From CAYFQV01 sp964654185 (GTDB lineage: Bacteria; Spirochaetota; Spirochaetia; DSM-27196; PWMO01), in the NCBI GenBank assembly GCA_964654185.1, contig CAZZIE010000027.1:1-37346 (forward strand): DNA of 37,346 bases, in the 5' to 3' direction. Below, piece by piece: positions 1 through 8,718 of the stretch (position 1 is its first letter; each line of letters opens with the position of its first letter). Both the position numbers and the translations under genes were made by a program. The notes under the pieces are model-generated. The model did no database searches. It saw only the letters and a program-made list of their open reading frames with translations, and had not been told where the DNA came from.

Positions 1-2
1 AA

Positions 3-722
3 CAGCTCACATCGGGCACAGCGGGCGCGGCGGGGTCGGCTCCGGCGGCCGAGGCGGGCGCGGCGGGGCGGGAGGTGCAACATCTCCTGAAAGCCATGCG
101 GACCGGCATTGAGGCAATTGGGACCGTGGTGGATCGCGTGCGAACGATCTACCGGGAAACGAAGGCGCCGCCGCAACGGGTGTCGCTGCGCCAGGCGGTC
201 GATCTGGCCGTCGCCTCCCTCCCGTCGAAGCGCCATCACTACGCCGGGATCGTCAACGACGTCTCCCCCGACATTGCCGTGACCGCACACCCGGCGGACG
301 TCTACATTGTTGCGTCGAACCTGATCCGAAACGCCGTCGAGGCAACCACCGACCGCCACGACGCCGAGGTGCGGATATCCGCGGAGGCGGTGGGGAGCGG
401 CACCGCGGGCGGCCGCCCCGGGAGCGGCCGCGGGGCTGGCGGGGCGGACGACGGACCGGCGGCGGGTCGCACGGGCGGCGGCCCCGGGAGCGCCGCAACG
501 CAGCTCGTGGTTGCGGACAATGGGCGCGGCATGTCTGCCCGGGAGATCGAGAAGTGCACAGACCCCTTCCACACCTCCAAGAGTGAGAGCGGCGGGATGG
601 GTGTCGGACTCGCCATTGTCCAGGCGATTGCCGATCGAACCGGCGGGCAACTGCACTTCGAGAGCAAACCCGGAGCGGGAACGACCGCACGGTACGTGTT
701 CGCGCAAGGAGGCGACGAATGA
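3..722 (+). CDS. Sensor histidine kinase, C-terminal part (5' end outside window)
   Basis: The frame is open to the left edge, so this is the 3' part of a longer gene. Numbering from the GTG at 75, it shows a HATPase_c domain: N-box SNLIRNAVEA at about 81-90, G1 box VADNGRGMS at 146-154, F-box-like DPFHTSKS at 163-170 and G2 box GVGLAIVQAIADRTGG at 176-191. The helix before it (MRTGIEAIGTVVDRVRTIYRE) fits the second dimerisation helix of HisKA; the phospho-acceptor His lies outside the window. Two Gly/Ala-rich low-complexity stretches interrupt the fold, one at the window edge and one between N- and G1-boxes (about 106-142). The stop overlaps the next ATG as ATGA, preceded by AAGGAGG, so the kinase and the lipoprotein downstream are translationally coupled. 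The likely role is autophosphorylation and transfer to a response regulator not seen here. Confidence 0.85.
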   Translation, partial: QLTSGTAGAAGSAPAAEAGAAGREVQHLLKAMRTGIEAIGTVVDRVRTIYRETKAPPQRVSLRQAVDLAVASLPSKRHHYAGIVNDVSPDIAVTAHPADVYIVASNLIRNAVEATTDRHDAEVRISAEAVGSGTAGGRPGSGRGAGGADDGPAAGRTGGGPGSAATQLVVADNGRGMSAREIEKCTDPFHTSKSESGGMGVGLAIVQAIADRTGGQLHFESKPGAGTTARYVFAQGGDE

Positions 723-3709
723 AGGAAAGCTCCGGTCGTGCAGATCGATCCGCGCGGCTGCTGCAGCTCGCCGCGGTAGTGGGCGTCGTCGCTGTGCTCG
801 CCGGTTGCCAGGGTGGTGATAGCGCGTCCGGCGCTTCGTTTCGCGGCAGCGGCGTTGTCGCCGGCGCCGCTCCGCCGGCGCGCCTTGCGGATATCTCTCA
901 CGCGCATCTGGCCCGGGAGTGGATCCTGCCCCTGCGCGGCAAGTGGCACGTCGACACCGGCGACGTCGTTGGCGACGGCGACGTGGAGATCATCCTTGCA
1001 GGCCGGAGTGAGATCCGCATTCTCGACGGCGACGGAACGGTCATCGATTCGATCGCGGTGCCGGCGCCTGCAGGAACCTATGGATTCATTGCCGATGCGA
1101 ACGGCGACGGCAAGGGTGACTTCGTCCTCGGTGGGGCGGATGACTCCACTGCCCGCGTCCGCATTCTCGACGGGAAAGGGCGGGTGCTCGCCGCAGGCAC
1201 CGGAGGATCCCTGGTCAACGGGTACACCCGGCCCCATTTCGCGCTGGACGGGTTCATCTACTTCACTGCCGGTTCCGTCCTCGGCTCCACTCCCCGGGTC
1301 ACCGGCCGCTTCAACATTCGCGAAGAGTCGGTCGAATGGCTACGGAGAGACGGCGTCCTCCCGCTCGGCCTGGTCTACTCGCCCGCGACGGACCTGATCG
1401 GCGTGCACACCCGGGGAACCGGACGGGATCTGCCGCAGGCGGGACGGGACGCGCTGGGTGCGGAAGGCGGCGCGGAGGCCGGGGGCCGCGAGAACGCGGC
1501 GGCCCGCCCGGACGGCGCGGAGGCGACCGGGGACGCCCCGGCCTCGACACCGCCCGGCCGCAGCGCCGCCCTTCTGCTGCGACCCGACGGTTCGGCCGCG
1601 AGGTACCGCGCCTTTGGCGCTCCGGTCATGGAAGGTCAACGAGTAGACGGCGCGGTCAGCTCCGTTGCGACGTACCCCGTGGCGACCGCCGACGGCGCCG
1701 AGGCGTTGACGCTTGCGGTGGTGAACCGCGCCTCGGCGTTGTACGGCGGCAACTCCCGGCTCGACCTGCTGGACGATGGGGGTGCCGTGCTCGCGTCGTA
1801 CGAGGGGCCGGCAGCCGCGGAAGCGACGGTGTCGGCGCTGCCCCGGCGGGCTGGCGACGAGCCGGGGGCGCGAGGCTCCGGAGGTGCCGCGGCCGCCGGG
1901 CCGGACGCGCCCGCCGGGCCGGACGCGCCCTTTGTTACGGCCGTGTGGTCGACCACGGGAGCCGTCGACCTGCTGGACCGGGATCTCCGGCTCCGGCGCT
2001 CCTGCGTCCTGCCCGGACGGCATCACAAGGCGCGTCTCCAGTACTGCGGTGATCTCACCGGTGACGGTGCGGCCGAAATCATCGTCTCTGATCTCAATCG
2101 CCTCTTTGTCATGTCCCCGGCACTCGAGATACTCGCTGAGACGAGATTCCCGAGAGAGGTGAAGCGGGTGTCACTGCTTGCCGTCGACGGCGCCACGAGA
2201 CTCCTGGTTCAGGCGGGAGATCTGTACTTGTTGAGACCGGAAGCGGCGTCGGAAGCCACCGATCGGTCGGTTCCGGACGGAGGTGCCGAATCCGCGGAGC
2301 CGGGCGGCCTCCACGACGGCGCGCCCGGAGCGTCCGACCGCGCGGCGCCCGGGGCTGCGGAAGGCGCCGGACCGGCACCGGCCCTCGAGTCGGCGCGGGC
2401 ACCGCGACTCGACATGGCGGGGGATCGCGGCCTCATAGAGTCGGCGGGGCTGACCCCGATTGCCCGGGCGGATGTGCGCGAAGGCGTGACGCCTCTCGGG
2501 CTCGGCGACATGACGGGAGACAGTTCCCCGGAGCTCCTTCTGATTGACCGCGCGACGGGCACCGTTACGCTGGCGACACCGCAGCTCCATGTCGTCTCCA
2601 CGTTCACCGTGCCGGAAGCGTTCAGAGGATATCTCCTGGAAGATGTAGACGGCGACCGAAAGGACGACCTGGTCTACGTTTCGTCGGACGACCTCTTCAC
2701 GGTTGCGGCCGTGAATGCGGATGGACGCATCCTCTTTCGAACACCCATGTTCCGGGCAACGGATACAAACCTGGCGCCACGGGCGTCGCTGGGTGGGCGC
2801 CTCTTCCTGCGGGCCGTCACAGGTCACATGCTGCGGCCGCGGGGGATCTACGCACTGTCGCTTCCCGAGGGCAGCATCGAGTACTTCTATCCGACGGCGG
2901 CCTTCCCGACCGCGGTGACCCGGATAGACGACGCCATTCTCATTGGTACCTACACGCCGGGCAACGGACACACCCTGGTGCGCGGCGACGGCTTCATCGA
3001 CCGCGACGACGCCATGTTCGTGCATGCAATCCGTCCCGACGGAGCGGTCCACCCCATGGCGGGCCCCGCCACCTTCGGCGAGACGGGCGGCCGCCTCACC
3101 TTCTTCGCAATGGATAGCGATGGGGACGGCACGGACGAAGCCTACGTCACGCCGCGACGCGATCCGACCTACAACCCCGGCGCAACCGGGGTCCACCGTG
3201 TCGGCCCGGAAGGAGAGGCCCTTCTCGTAGTCGACGGCCCGCCGGATACGCGCACCGATCCCTTCGTCGCCTCCCTTCACGGGAGGGACTGGCTGATCCT
3301 CAACTACCCGAAGCTCAGTCGACTGGAGGTGTACTCTCCGGATTTCGAGCTCGTCGATCAGATGCAGACCGGCGGATCCGCCGATATCACGGCGGTGGAA
3401 CTGGCCGGTCCAACGAACAAGCCGGACACCCGCGAAGGAGCCCCTTCCGCCCCGCTGCTTGCAGTCGTCACCCTGACGGAAGGGAACCTGCAGCTCGAAG
3501 GGGTCGGGGGAACGGGATCAGCCGCGATCGGCTGGCGCGACACGGAGGTCTCCCGGTTCATGACCTGGCCGGATGTCGGCGAAGCGCCGTCGCACATCCT
3601 GCTCACAGGCCCGGAACGGCTGACGGTCCTTGCCGTAGGCCGCACTGCAGAGCAGACTGCAAACCGCGGTGCAGATCGCGCCCCGGATCGCCCCGGCGAG
3701 CACAGGTAG
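719..3709 (+). CDS. Large lipoprotein with FG-GAP/VCBS-like repeats
   Basis: This 996-residue protein starts with a charged N-terminus and hydrophobic segment ending in the lipobox LAGC (Cys30), so it should be a lipidated envelope protein. Ca-binding-like Asp-rich turns of the FG-GAP/VCBS type recur along its length: DVVGDGDVE (82-90), DANGDGKGD (126-134), GDLTGDGAAE (444-453), GDMTGDSSPE (596-605), EDVDGDRKDD (641-650) and DSDGDGTDE (799-807). These predict a beta-propeller-like scaffold. Three low-complexity Gly/Ala/Pro/Asp insertions (about 232-282, 377-404, 508-563) separate propeller segments. It is coupled to the histidine kinase by ATGA and lies 7 bp before a second lipoprotein of the same kind. 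Role unknown; the context suggests a ligand-sensing or surface component of the signalling system (inference). Confidence 0.8.
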   Translation: MKESSGRADRSARLLQLAAVVGVVAVLAGCQGGDSASGASFRGSGVVAGAAPPARLADISHAHLAREWILPLRGKWHVDTGDVVGDGDVEIILAGRSEIRILDGDGTVIDSIAVPAPAGTYGFIADANGDGKGDFVLGGADDSTARVRILDGKGRVLAAGTGGSLVNGYTRPHFALDGFIYFTAGSVLGSTPRVTGRFNIREESVEWLRRDGVLPLGLVYSPATDLIGVHTRGTGRDLPQAGRDALGAEGGAEAGGRENAAARPDGAEATGDAPASTPPGRSAALLLRPDGSAARYRAFGAPVMEGQRVDGAVSSVATYPVATADGAEALTLAVVNRASALYGGNSRLDLLDDGGAVLASYEGPAAAEATVSALPRRAGDEPGARGSGGAAAAGPDAPAGPDAPFVTAVWSTTGAVDLLDRDLRLRRSCVLPGRHHKARLQYCGDLTGDGAAEIIVSDLNRLFVMSPALEILAETRFPREVKRVSLLAVDGATRLLVQAGDLYLLRPEAASEATDRSVPDGGAESAEPGGLHDGAPGASDRAAPGAAEGAGPAPALESARAPRLDMAGDRGLIESAGLTPIARADVREGVTPLGLGDMTGDSSPELLLIDRATGTVTLATPQLHVVSTFTVPEAFRGYLLEDVDGDRKDDLVYVSSDDLFTVAAVNADGRILFRTPMFRATDTNLAPRASLGGRLFLRAVTGHMLRPRGIYALSLPEGSIEYFYPTAAFPTAVTRIDDAILIGTYTPGNGHTLVRGDGFIDRDDAMFVHAIRPDGAVHPMAGPATFGETGGRLTFFAMDSDGDGTDEAYVTPRRDPTYNPGATGVHRVGPEGEALLVVDGPPDTRTDPFVASLHGRDWLILNYPKLSRLEVYSPDFELVDQMQTGGSADITAVELAGPTNKPDTREGAPSAPLLAVVTLTEGNLQLEGVGGTGSAAIGWRDTEVSRFMTWPDVGEAPSHILLTGPERLTVLAVGRTAEQTANRGADRAPDRPGEHR

Positions 3710-3716
3710 AACCCAG

Positions 3717-5090
3717 GTGAAGCCGGCACCTTCTGCCCTTGCGGGAATCCTGGCCGCCGCACTGATCACGGCGGCGGGCTGCGCGATGGAGCAATACGAA
3801 GATCGACGCGACGCAGCGGTGAGTCCGCGGCATACGATCGGTCCCGTCATCCATGGTGGCCTGGCCCCGCAAGCGGGCACCACCTGGCACGCCGAACCGC
3901 CCTTCCCCCTCGACGAGAGTGCGCAGATCCTTCTCGGCGACGTTCACGCCCGCCGCGGTCAGGAGGTCGTCGTGTCGGCGCGAGCAGGCGTAGCGGTCTA
4001 CTCCCTCCGCGGGCAACTCCTTGCCTCCGTGACGGTTACGGAGCCCACCCTCACTCCCGGCGTCCTCACGGATATCGATGGAGACCGCAAACTCGACATT
4101 GTCGTCGGTTCGACACAGGGAACCGATCCGGTCGTGCGCGTCTACGACGGACGCGGCCGACTCATACAGTCGCGCCGCCTCCAGGCCGCCGACCAGTCCG
4201 TCGGCGCGGTGCACCCCATCGGCACCCTCGACGGCGACCTGATCGTGTCCGCCGCCGACCTCTGGATCGCCGGGCCGCGCGGCGTATTCCGGCTCCACCC
4301 CCCACGACTCGGAGCGGCCTGGTTCGCCGCGGTTCCAACGGGAATGCTCGGCGGGACCGTCTTCAACGACACCACCCTGGTCTCGACGGTCACGCAGACC
4401 AACGGCGAGTACAACCGCATCGGCACGGCCGCCGAACGAAGATTCGGCTTCGACGCGAGACCTTACCTCCTGGCTTTCGACGCATCCGGAGAGCCCACGA
4501 GCGAGATCGCCCTAGGATCTGTTGACGATGCCGACGCGCAGGAGTCATGGGTGCTGCCCCTCACCGACCGAACGGTCGTCGCCCACCGGCACGGTCCGAC
4601 CGGCGAGCTCCTCACGATCGACACGCTCTCCGGTGTGGTCGGCAACCGTCGTCCCATTTCCGACACCGTGGCCCACCTCATGACCGCCCGGGGCGGCGCC
4701 CAACCGCTCCTCGTCCTGGTCACAACACGCCCCGGCGACACCGGCTGGCACATGGAGCTCCTCGACACGGATCTGGCGGTGATGGATGGCTGGACCGGGA
4801 GGGACGCGGCGCCGGTGCCGACGGCGGTGGTGGCGCGCGTGGCGGCGGGGGCGGGCGCGGGCGCGGGGGCGGCACGCACCGGCCCATACGCCCTCGTCGC
4901 GGACACCATGAGCGGGCTGACGCTGTTCGGCCCTGATGGAGCAGCAGAGATCCTGGCGGAGTGGCCGACAGACCGGCAGTCGCGAGCGTGCTGCGCCGCG
5001 GCGGCGGTCGGTCGGGAGCGCGTCCTCGTCGCCCGGCTCGCCGACCGGATTACCGTGGTGTCGGTACCACGCAATGCCCCGCGGGATTGA
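3717..5090 (+). CDS. FG-GAP-like lipoprotein
   Basis: A 457-residue protein. I chose the GTG at 3717 because it directly precedes a clean lipoprotein signal peptide (VKPAPSALAGI..., lipobox TAAGC) and lies 7 bp after the upstream stop. An in-frame GTG at 3669 would overlap the previous gene by 41 bp and put charged residues before the signal peptide. One clear FG-GAP-like turn (DIDGDRKLDIVVG) follows a segment on self-contained beta-strands, resembling the larger lipoprotein upstream. A short Ala/Gly run (AAGAGAGAGAA) lies near the C-terminus. Probably a paralogous propeller lipoprotein in the same operon as the kinase. Function unknown. Confidence 0.75.
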   Translation: MKPAPSALAGILAAALITAAGCAMEQYEDRRDAAVSPRHTIGPVIHGGLAPQAGTTWHAEPPFPLDESAQILLGDVHARRGQEVVVSARAGVAVYSLRGQLLASVTVTEPTLTPGVLTDIDGDRKLDIVVGSTQGTDPVVRVYDGRGRLIQSRRLQAADQSVGAVHPIGTLDGDLIVSAADLWIAGPRGVFRLHPPRLGAAWFAAVPTGMLGGTVFNDTTLVSTVTQTNGEYNRIGTAAERRFGFDARPYLLAFDASGEPTSEIALGSVDDADAQESWVLPLTDRTVVAHRHGPTGELLTIDTLSGVVGNRRPISDTVAHLMTARGGAQPLLVLVTTRPGDTGWHMELLDTDLAVMDGWTGRDAAPVPTAVVARVAAGAGAGAGAARTGPYALVADTMSGLTLFGPDGAAEILAEWPTDRQSRACCAAAAVGRERVLVARLADRITVVSVPRNAPRD

Positions 5091-5113
5091 GACGCCACCA
5101 CCTACCGCCAACC

Positions 5114-5137
5114 AACTAGACGTCAAACTGGCTAGTT
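5114..5137. other. Short inverted repeat after the lipoprotein operon
   Basis: AACTAG (5114-5119) pairs with CTAGTT (5132-5137) across a 12-nt loop in the 219-bp gap 5091-5309. The stem is short and has no U-tract, so it is at best a weak terminator or an operator. The rest of the gap is C-rich and holds only the promoter listed next. Confidence 0.2.
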
Positions 5138-5254
5138 CCTTACCACTTCTTGCCCCGGTATCCGCCCCTGGGACACGTATCCTGCCCCCCGCACCACAAC
5201 CCTAAGCGCTGCAATCACTTAGAGCTAATTCCAATCCCGCCCCCACCCCAATTG

Positions 5255-5271
5255 TTGGCACGATACCTGCT
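5255..5271 (+). promoter_or_regulatory. Putative sigma-54 (-24/-12) promoter
   Basis: TTGGCACGATACCTGCT has the -24 GG at 5257-5258 and the -12 GC at 5269-5270 with exactly 10 nt between. It matches the RpoN consensus TGGCACG-N4-TTGCW except for C in place of the first T of the -12 block. Transcription would start near 5282, about 28 nt before the lipoprotein ATG at 5310. No recognisable sigma-70 -10 box lies in the same place. An activator binding site was not identified. Confidence 0.55.
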
Positions 5272-5309
5272 CAGTGAGTACCGAACGATCCGCAAAAATG
5301 GAGAAGGAC

Positions 5310-8300
5310 ATGAAACGTAGCCACATCACCCGAACTCTGGTCGTGCTGCTCATCTCGCTGACCTTTCTCGGTTGCCCTCTGCTACTCGGCAACGACACTA
5401 CTCCGGACGAAACGGAAACCGAAGAGACGCCTTCGGACACCGACGACACCTCAGGTGACGACACCTCGGACGACGGCACCTCCGACGACCCGAACGACGG
5501 TGGCGGGACCGACGAGACCGTCATTCCCGGGAAGTCCATCCTGCACTTCGACCTTGGAACCACGACAAGCCAGAGCGTCTCACCCGCGGGAGTCACCGCG
5601 CTCAGCGGCGACGGCGTTCCCGACGCGGTGGTCCATGTCAATGTTCTCGACGCCGATCCAACCATTGCGCACCAGTCCCTGGTCGACGGCGAAAACGAGG
5701 TGATCCTCGACAAGGACGGCCTCTACCTTCTCGGCTTTGTCGACGTGAACGATGCAGCCAACGGCGGCATCACTCCCATCGGCAATCTCTCCCTGGCTCA
5801 AGTCGGCAGCTCGAGCGTGCCCCTCGACTCGGACGCCGGCGACAATCTCTACCTCGGAACCCTCACCTTCACCAACGGACAGTTCGAGACGGATCTGTCA
5901 CTCACCGAACTGGAAGCGGGCACCGGGTACAGCGCGGCGGAGCTCGAGGAGGTGGCGCGGTTTGATCATACCCTGACGCGGTTCCTTAATCCCGACGTGG
6001 ACCGAAACGGCGTGTGGGACGTGGATGAGGAGCTGTGGTGGGACTTTCGTGCCGACTATCCCATCAGCCTGGACTACGAGGCGCTTGTGGTTGCTCAACC
6101 CGGTGATCCCGTCCAGTCCGATTGGCTGGATCCTTACGCTCACCCGAACATCGTCTATTGGTCCGTTACTCGGGATTACGTGGTCGATTCATGGGACGAT
6201 TTTGCTCTGGACTTGCCGCCGGATGTGGACGCCAATCTGGACGGCTCTCCGATCACGAGCGTAGGGGCGTACCAGTTCGATGCCGGTTTCCCTGGATCAG
6301 GCGAGTTTGTCAACTTCCAGTTCTTCGGCGTATGGGATCCGCTGCCACCATTCGACGGCGATTACGTGGTGAACATCGGCGCCGACCGCTACTTCATTGA
6401 CAACGCTCAGTTTCCGCAAGCAGCAGAGGGGTTCGAGGGTGTACCGCTCATGCTATACGCACTCTACAAGGATGAATACGGCGTCTACCACCAGGCTCAT
6501 GTGACGTGGCGAACAGTCGTCGACAACCAGATTGCAATCCCCGACATGGTGCAGGTTTCGCAGCGCCTGACACACTCGAGCATAGATTTCGGACCCCAAA
6601 CCGGAGATACGCCGGTAACAAGCGTTCATGTACCAACCGATTCAGACGAAACAATGGTGGACCTTTCCGGATACGAACTTGCTGAGGATACACACTGGAT
6701 ATACCCGGCGGCCATAACCGACATTGCCTTCAATCAGTTCCAGTTCAACGTCCATAGCGCAACCGGCGCGCCTGACACCAACATCATCCCATACACCACC
6801 GGGTCACCCGTAGTTGTGGATGCACTGCAAGGCGAGTGGCTCAACGCCGCGTACGACGGCGGAGACCTGGGAAGTCGGCTGATATTCGACGGATCGACCC
6901 TGGACTTCTACATGGAATCAACAGATACGACCCCAGCCGACAGTCCGGAGGTCTACAGCGATAGGGATCCAGACCAAACTGACGGCACCTACTTCATCAA
7001 GATGGTAAGCCCCGACGCCGACGGCAATCCTACTGCGGATGCCCATGTAGCTGCCGAAGTCTCCGGCGATACCCTCACGGTGTGGTTCTCTGATACCCCT
7101 GGAGTGCAACCGGATCCTACCGCAAGTGCCGGACTCACATACCAGCGGTCGTCGGACCTGACAGGGCCGACTCCCGAGGGGACGGTAGCAACTCCCGTGA
7201 TTGAGCCATCTTCCGGTTCCTACGCGAACGAGGTGGAGGTTACTATCACCACCGCGACCGACAGCGCGACGATTCACTATTCGACCGACGGAGGCGTGTC
7301 ATACGCACAGTACACGTCGCCCGTCACGGTAACGAGTGATACGACGATCACAGCGTACGCGACGCGCTTCGGGTGGAACGACTCCGCCGAAACCACAGCG
7401 ACCTACGACGTGTTCACGAGAGAGATCAGTGGAAACTTCAACTGGACTCACGATCTTCCGGACCGTCATGGCGTTGTTCTGTTGCTGGACACCGAGCTCT
7501 CGGCAGCCGGTCCATCAGACGTTGCGTATGCCTACCAGTTCGACGCCTTTGGTACAAGCGAGAACTACGTGATGAGCCCGGGGCTTGAGAACGGGACCTA
7601 CTATCTTGTCGGCATCTACTACACCTCCGGAGGTACCTACGCAACACAGGGGCTGGCGGTGACCGAGGCTGACATCATTACATACTACGGGTCGGACTCA
7701 GCGACACCGCCTCCATCTGCCAACGTAACGGTGGCCGACAACACCGTTACTGCAGATCTCGTCGGTGACTTCCAGAGTTTGGCCCGTCTCAACGCGGACT
7801 TCTCGACGGACCCAACGCTGAATGGCAACTGGGATCTCGACTTCACCAACCTTGGAGCTTCGCTGGGGACATTCTCATGGGACGGTTCGTCCAGCCGTTT
7901 GACGTTCAACGGCGATGGGGATCCCGCGCTCGCAACTTATGAGGCGGAACAGTTCTCGGAGTTCACCGTGCTGACGGACATCATCATTACCAACGGCAAT
8001 GATGATGGCGCCACAGGAATCCTTCTCAAGAGTGCTCCGGAGATGGGAAGCGTCTACTTCTTCAGGATCCGACGAAATGGAGACATGGAGTTCATCCGCA
8101 ACGTCGGCGGAACCCCTACCACGCTCTACACCGGAAACACGACCCTTATCAATGCCGGGTTCGACGCGCGGAATGTTGTGACCGTAACTACTTCGGAGCC
8201 TTCGGGTGTTCCAACCTTCCGGTGCTTCGTCAATGGTGTCCTTCAGACCACAATCGAGGACACGAGTGCACAGGCCATCACGGGAACCGGCGACATCGGT

Positions 8301-8366
8301 GCGATCATCGCACAATCGAGCGATCTCGCTTTCGGAGTGGGCTACGACCGCTTCATTGTCTGGTAG
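5310..8366 (+). CDS. Large multidomain surface lipoprotein with chitobiase-C-like domain
   Basis: A 1018-residue protein; ATG 5310 has an ideal Shine-Dalgarno (GGAGAAGG, 2-nt gap to ATG) and begins a lipoprotein signal peptide with lipobox TFLGC. An acidic Asp/Glu/Thr-rich linker follows Cys19 and tethers the body to the membrane. About two thirds along, TPVIEPSSGSY...IHYSTDGG...ATYDVF matches the CHB_HEX_C (chitobiase/beta-hexosaminidase C-terminal) fold, a common module of cell-surface proteins. The last ~190 residues (NADFSTDPTLNGNWDL to the C-terminus) resemble a concanavalin-like jelly roll. The N-terminal half has no family I recognise. GC content looks lower than in neighbours. Probably a surface-exposed binding protein; the ligand, perhaps carbohydrate, is inferred only from the modules. 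It is likely under sigma-54 control. Confidence 0.75.
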   Translation: MKRSHITRTLVVLLISLTFLGCPLLLGNDTTPDETETEETPSDTDDTSGDDTSDDGTSDDPNDGGGTDETVIPGKSILHFDLGTTTSQSVSPAGVTALSGDGVPDAVVHVNVLDADPTIAHQSLVDGENEVILDKDGLYLLGFVDVNDAANGGITPIGNLSLAQVGSSSVPLDSDAGDNLYLGTLTFTNGQFETDLSLTELEAGTGYSAAELEEVARFDHTLTRFLNPDVDRNGVWDVDEELWWDFRADYPISLDYEALVVAQPGDPVQSDWLDPYAHPNIVYWSVTRDYVVDSWDDFALDLPPDVDANLDGSPITSVGAYQFDAGFPGSGEFVNFQFFGVWDPLPPFDGDYVVNIGADRYFIDNAQFPQAAEGFEGVPLMLYALYKDEYGVYHQAHVTWRTVVDNQIAIPDMVQVSQRLTHSSIDFGPQTGDTPVTSVHVPTDSDETMVDLSGYELAEDTHWIYPAAITDIAFNQFQFNVHSATGAPDTNIIPYTTGSPVVVDALQGEWLNAAYDGGDLGSRLIFDGSTLDFYMESTDTTPADSPEVYSDRDPDQTDGTYFIKMVSPDADGNPTADAHVAAEVSGDTLTVWFSDTPGVQPDPTASAGLTYQRSSDLTGPTPEGTVATPVIEPSSGSYANEVEVTITTATDSATIHYSTDGGVSYAQYTSPVTVTSDTTITAYATRFGWNDSAETTATYDVFTREISGNFNWTHDLPDRHGVVLLLDTELSAAGPSDVAYAYQFDAFGTSENYVMSPGLENGTYYLVGIYYTSGGTYATQGLAVTEADIITYYGSDSATPPPSANVTVADNTVTADLVGDFQSLARLNADFSTDPTLNGNWDLDFTNLGASLGTFSWDGSSSRLTFNGDGDPALATYEAEQFSEFTVLTDIIITNGNDDGATGILLKSAPEMGSVYFFRIRRNGDMEFIRNVGGTPTTLYTGNTTLINAGFDARNVVTVTTSEPSGVPTFRCFVNGVLQTTIEDTSAQAITGTGDIGAIIAQSSDLAFGVGYDRFIVW

Positions 8367-8404
8367 CTTGCCGAGTACCAGTGCCGAGCCTGGCATGGAT
8401 GCAT

Positions 8405-8435
8405 CCCCGCCCGACCCGTGTGGGTCGGTTCGGGG
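8405..8435 (+). terminator. Stem-loop after surface lipoprotein gene
   Basis: CCGACCC (8411-8417) and GGGTCGG (8422-8428) form a perfect 7-bp stem with a GTGT loop, extended by CCCCG (8405-8409) with CGGGG (8431-8435). No U-tract follows, but the position 39 bp after the stop fits a transcription terminator. Confidence 0.5.
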
Positions 8436-8480
8436 GGCGTCCCGCGAATGAGTGGAAACTGGTTACTGTACATGAAGATT

Positions 8481-8540
8481 CGGCCTGGGCGGATTTGAAC
8501 CGCCGACCTCGTAGGTCGGGGCAGCGATCCAATCGCTTTG
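8481..8540 (-). pseudogene. Degenerate tRNA-like fragment (duplicated T-arm)
   Basis: The 24 nt at 8485-8508 are identical to 8578-8601, the T-arm and 3' acceptor side of the tRNA-Pro gene 93 bp away. Read on the minus strand it continues with a hairpin containing CTACGAG, which resembles a tRNA-Arg(ACG) anticodon loop, and a D-arm-like hairpin. No 5' acceptor strand matches CAGGCCG and the variable region is missing, so a cloverleaf cannot close. I read it as a tRNA remnant or partial duplication rather than a working gene. Confidence 0.45.
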
Positions 8541-8572
8541 AGGACGTCCAGACGGAAGTGTTCAGTGAAGAA

Positions 8573-8646
8573 TCGGGCTGGGCGGATTTGAACCGCCGAC
8601 CCCTTGTCCCCCAGACAAGTGCGCTAAACCCCTGCGCTACAGCCCG
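8573..8646 (-). tRNA. tRNA-Pro (GGG anticodon)
   Basis: The minus strand folds as a full cloverleaf: acceptor CGGGCTG/CAGCCCG, D-stem GCGC/GCGC, anticodon stem CTTGT/ACAAG with loop CTGGGGG (anticodon GGG), and T-arm GGCGG-TTCAAAT-CCGCC. The discriminator is A at 8573 and CCA is not encoded. G37 after the anticodon fits the proline isoacceptor, which reads CCC/CCU. It has its own promoter upstream. Confidence 0.93.
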
Positions 8647-8663
8647 TTGTTCGTTGGCAGCCT

Positions 8664-8692
8664 ACGATAAGAAAACCCCGGCGGAGTGTCAA
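8664..8692 (-). promoter_or_regulatory. Sigma-70 promoter of tRNA-Pro
   Basis: Read on the minus strand, TTGACA (8692-8687), a 17-nt spacer and TATCGT (8669-8664) lie 18 nt before the tRNA 5' end. The -35 is perfect and the -10 matches 4 of 6. Confidence 0.65.
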
Positions 8693-8718
8693 GCGAGACG
8701 AGCCGTCCTGGCCCGCGC

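Noticed and set aside
8481..8540. A functional tRNA-Arg(ACG)
   Set aside because: The anticodon-loop-like CTACGAG is present, but the variable region and the 5' acceptor strand are missing.
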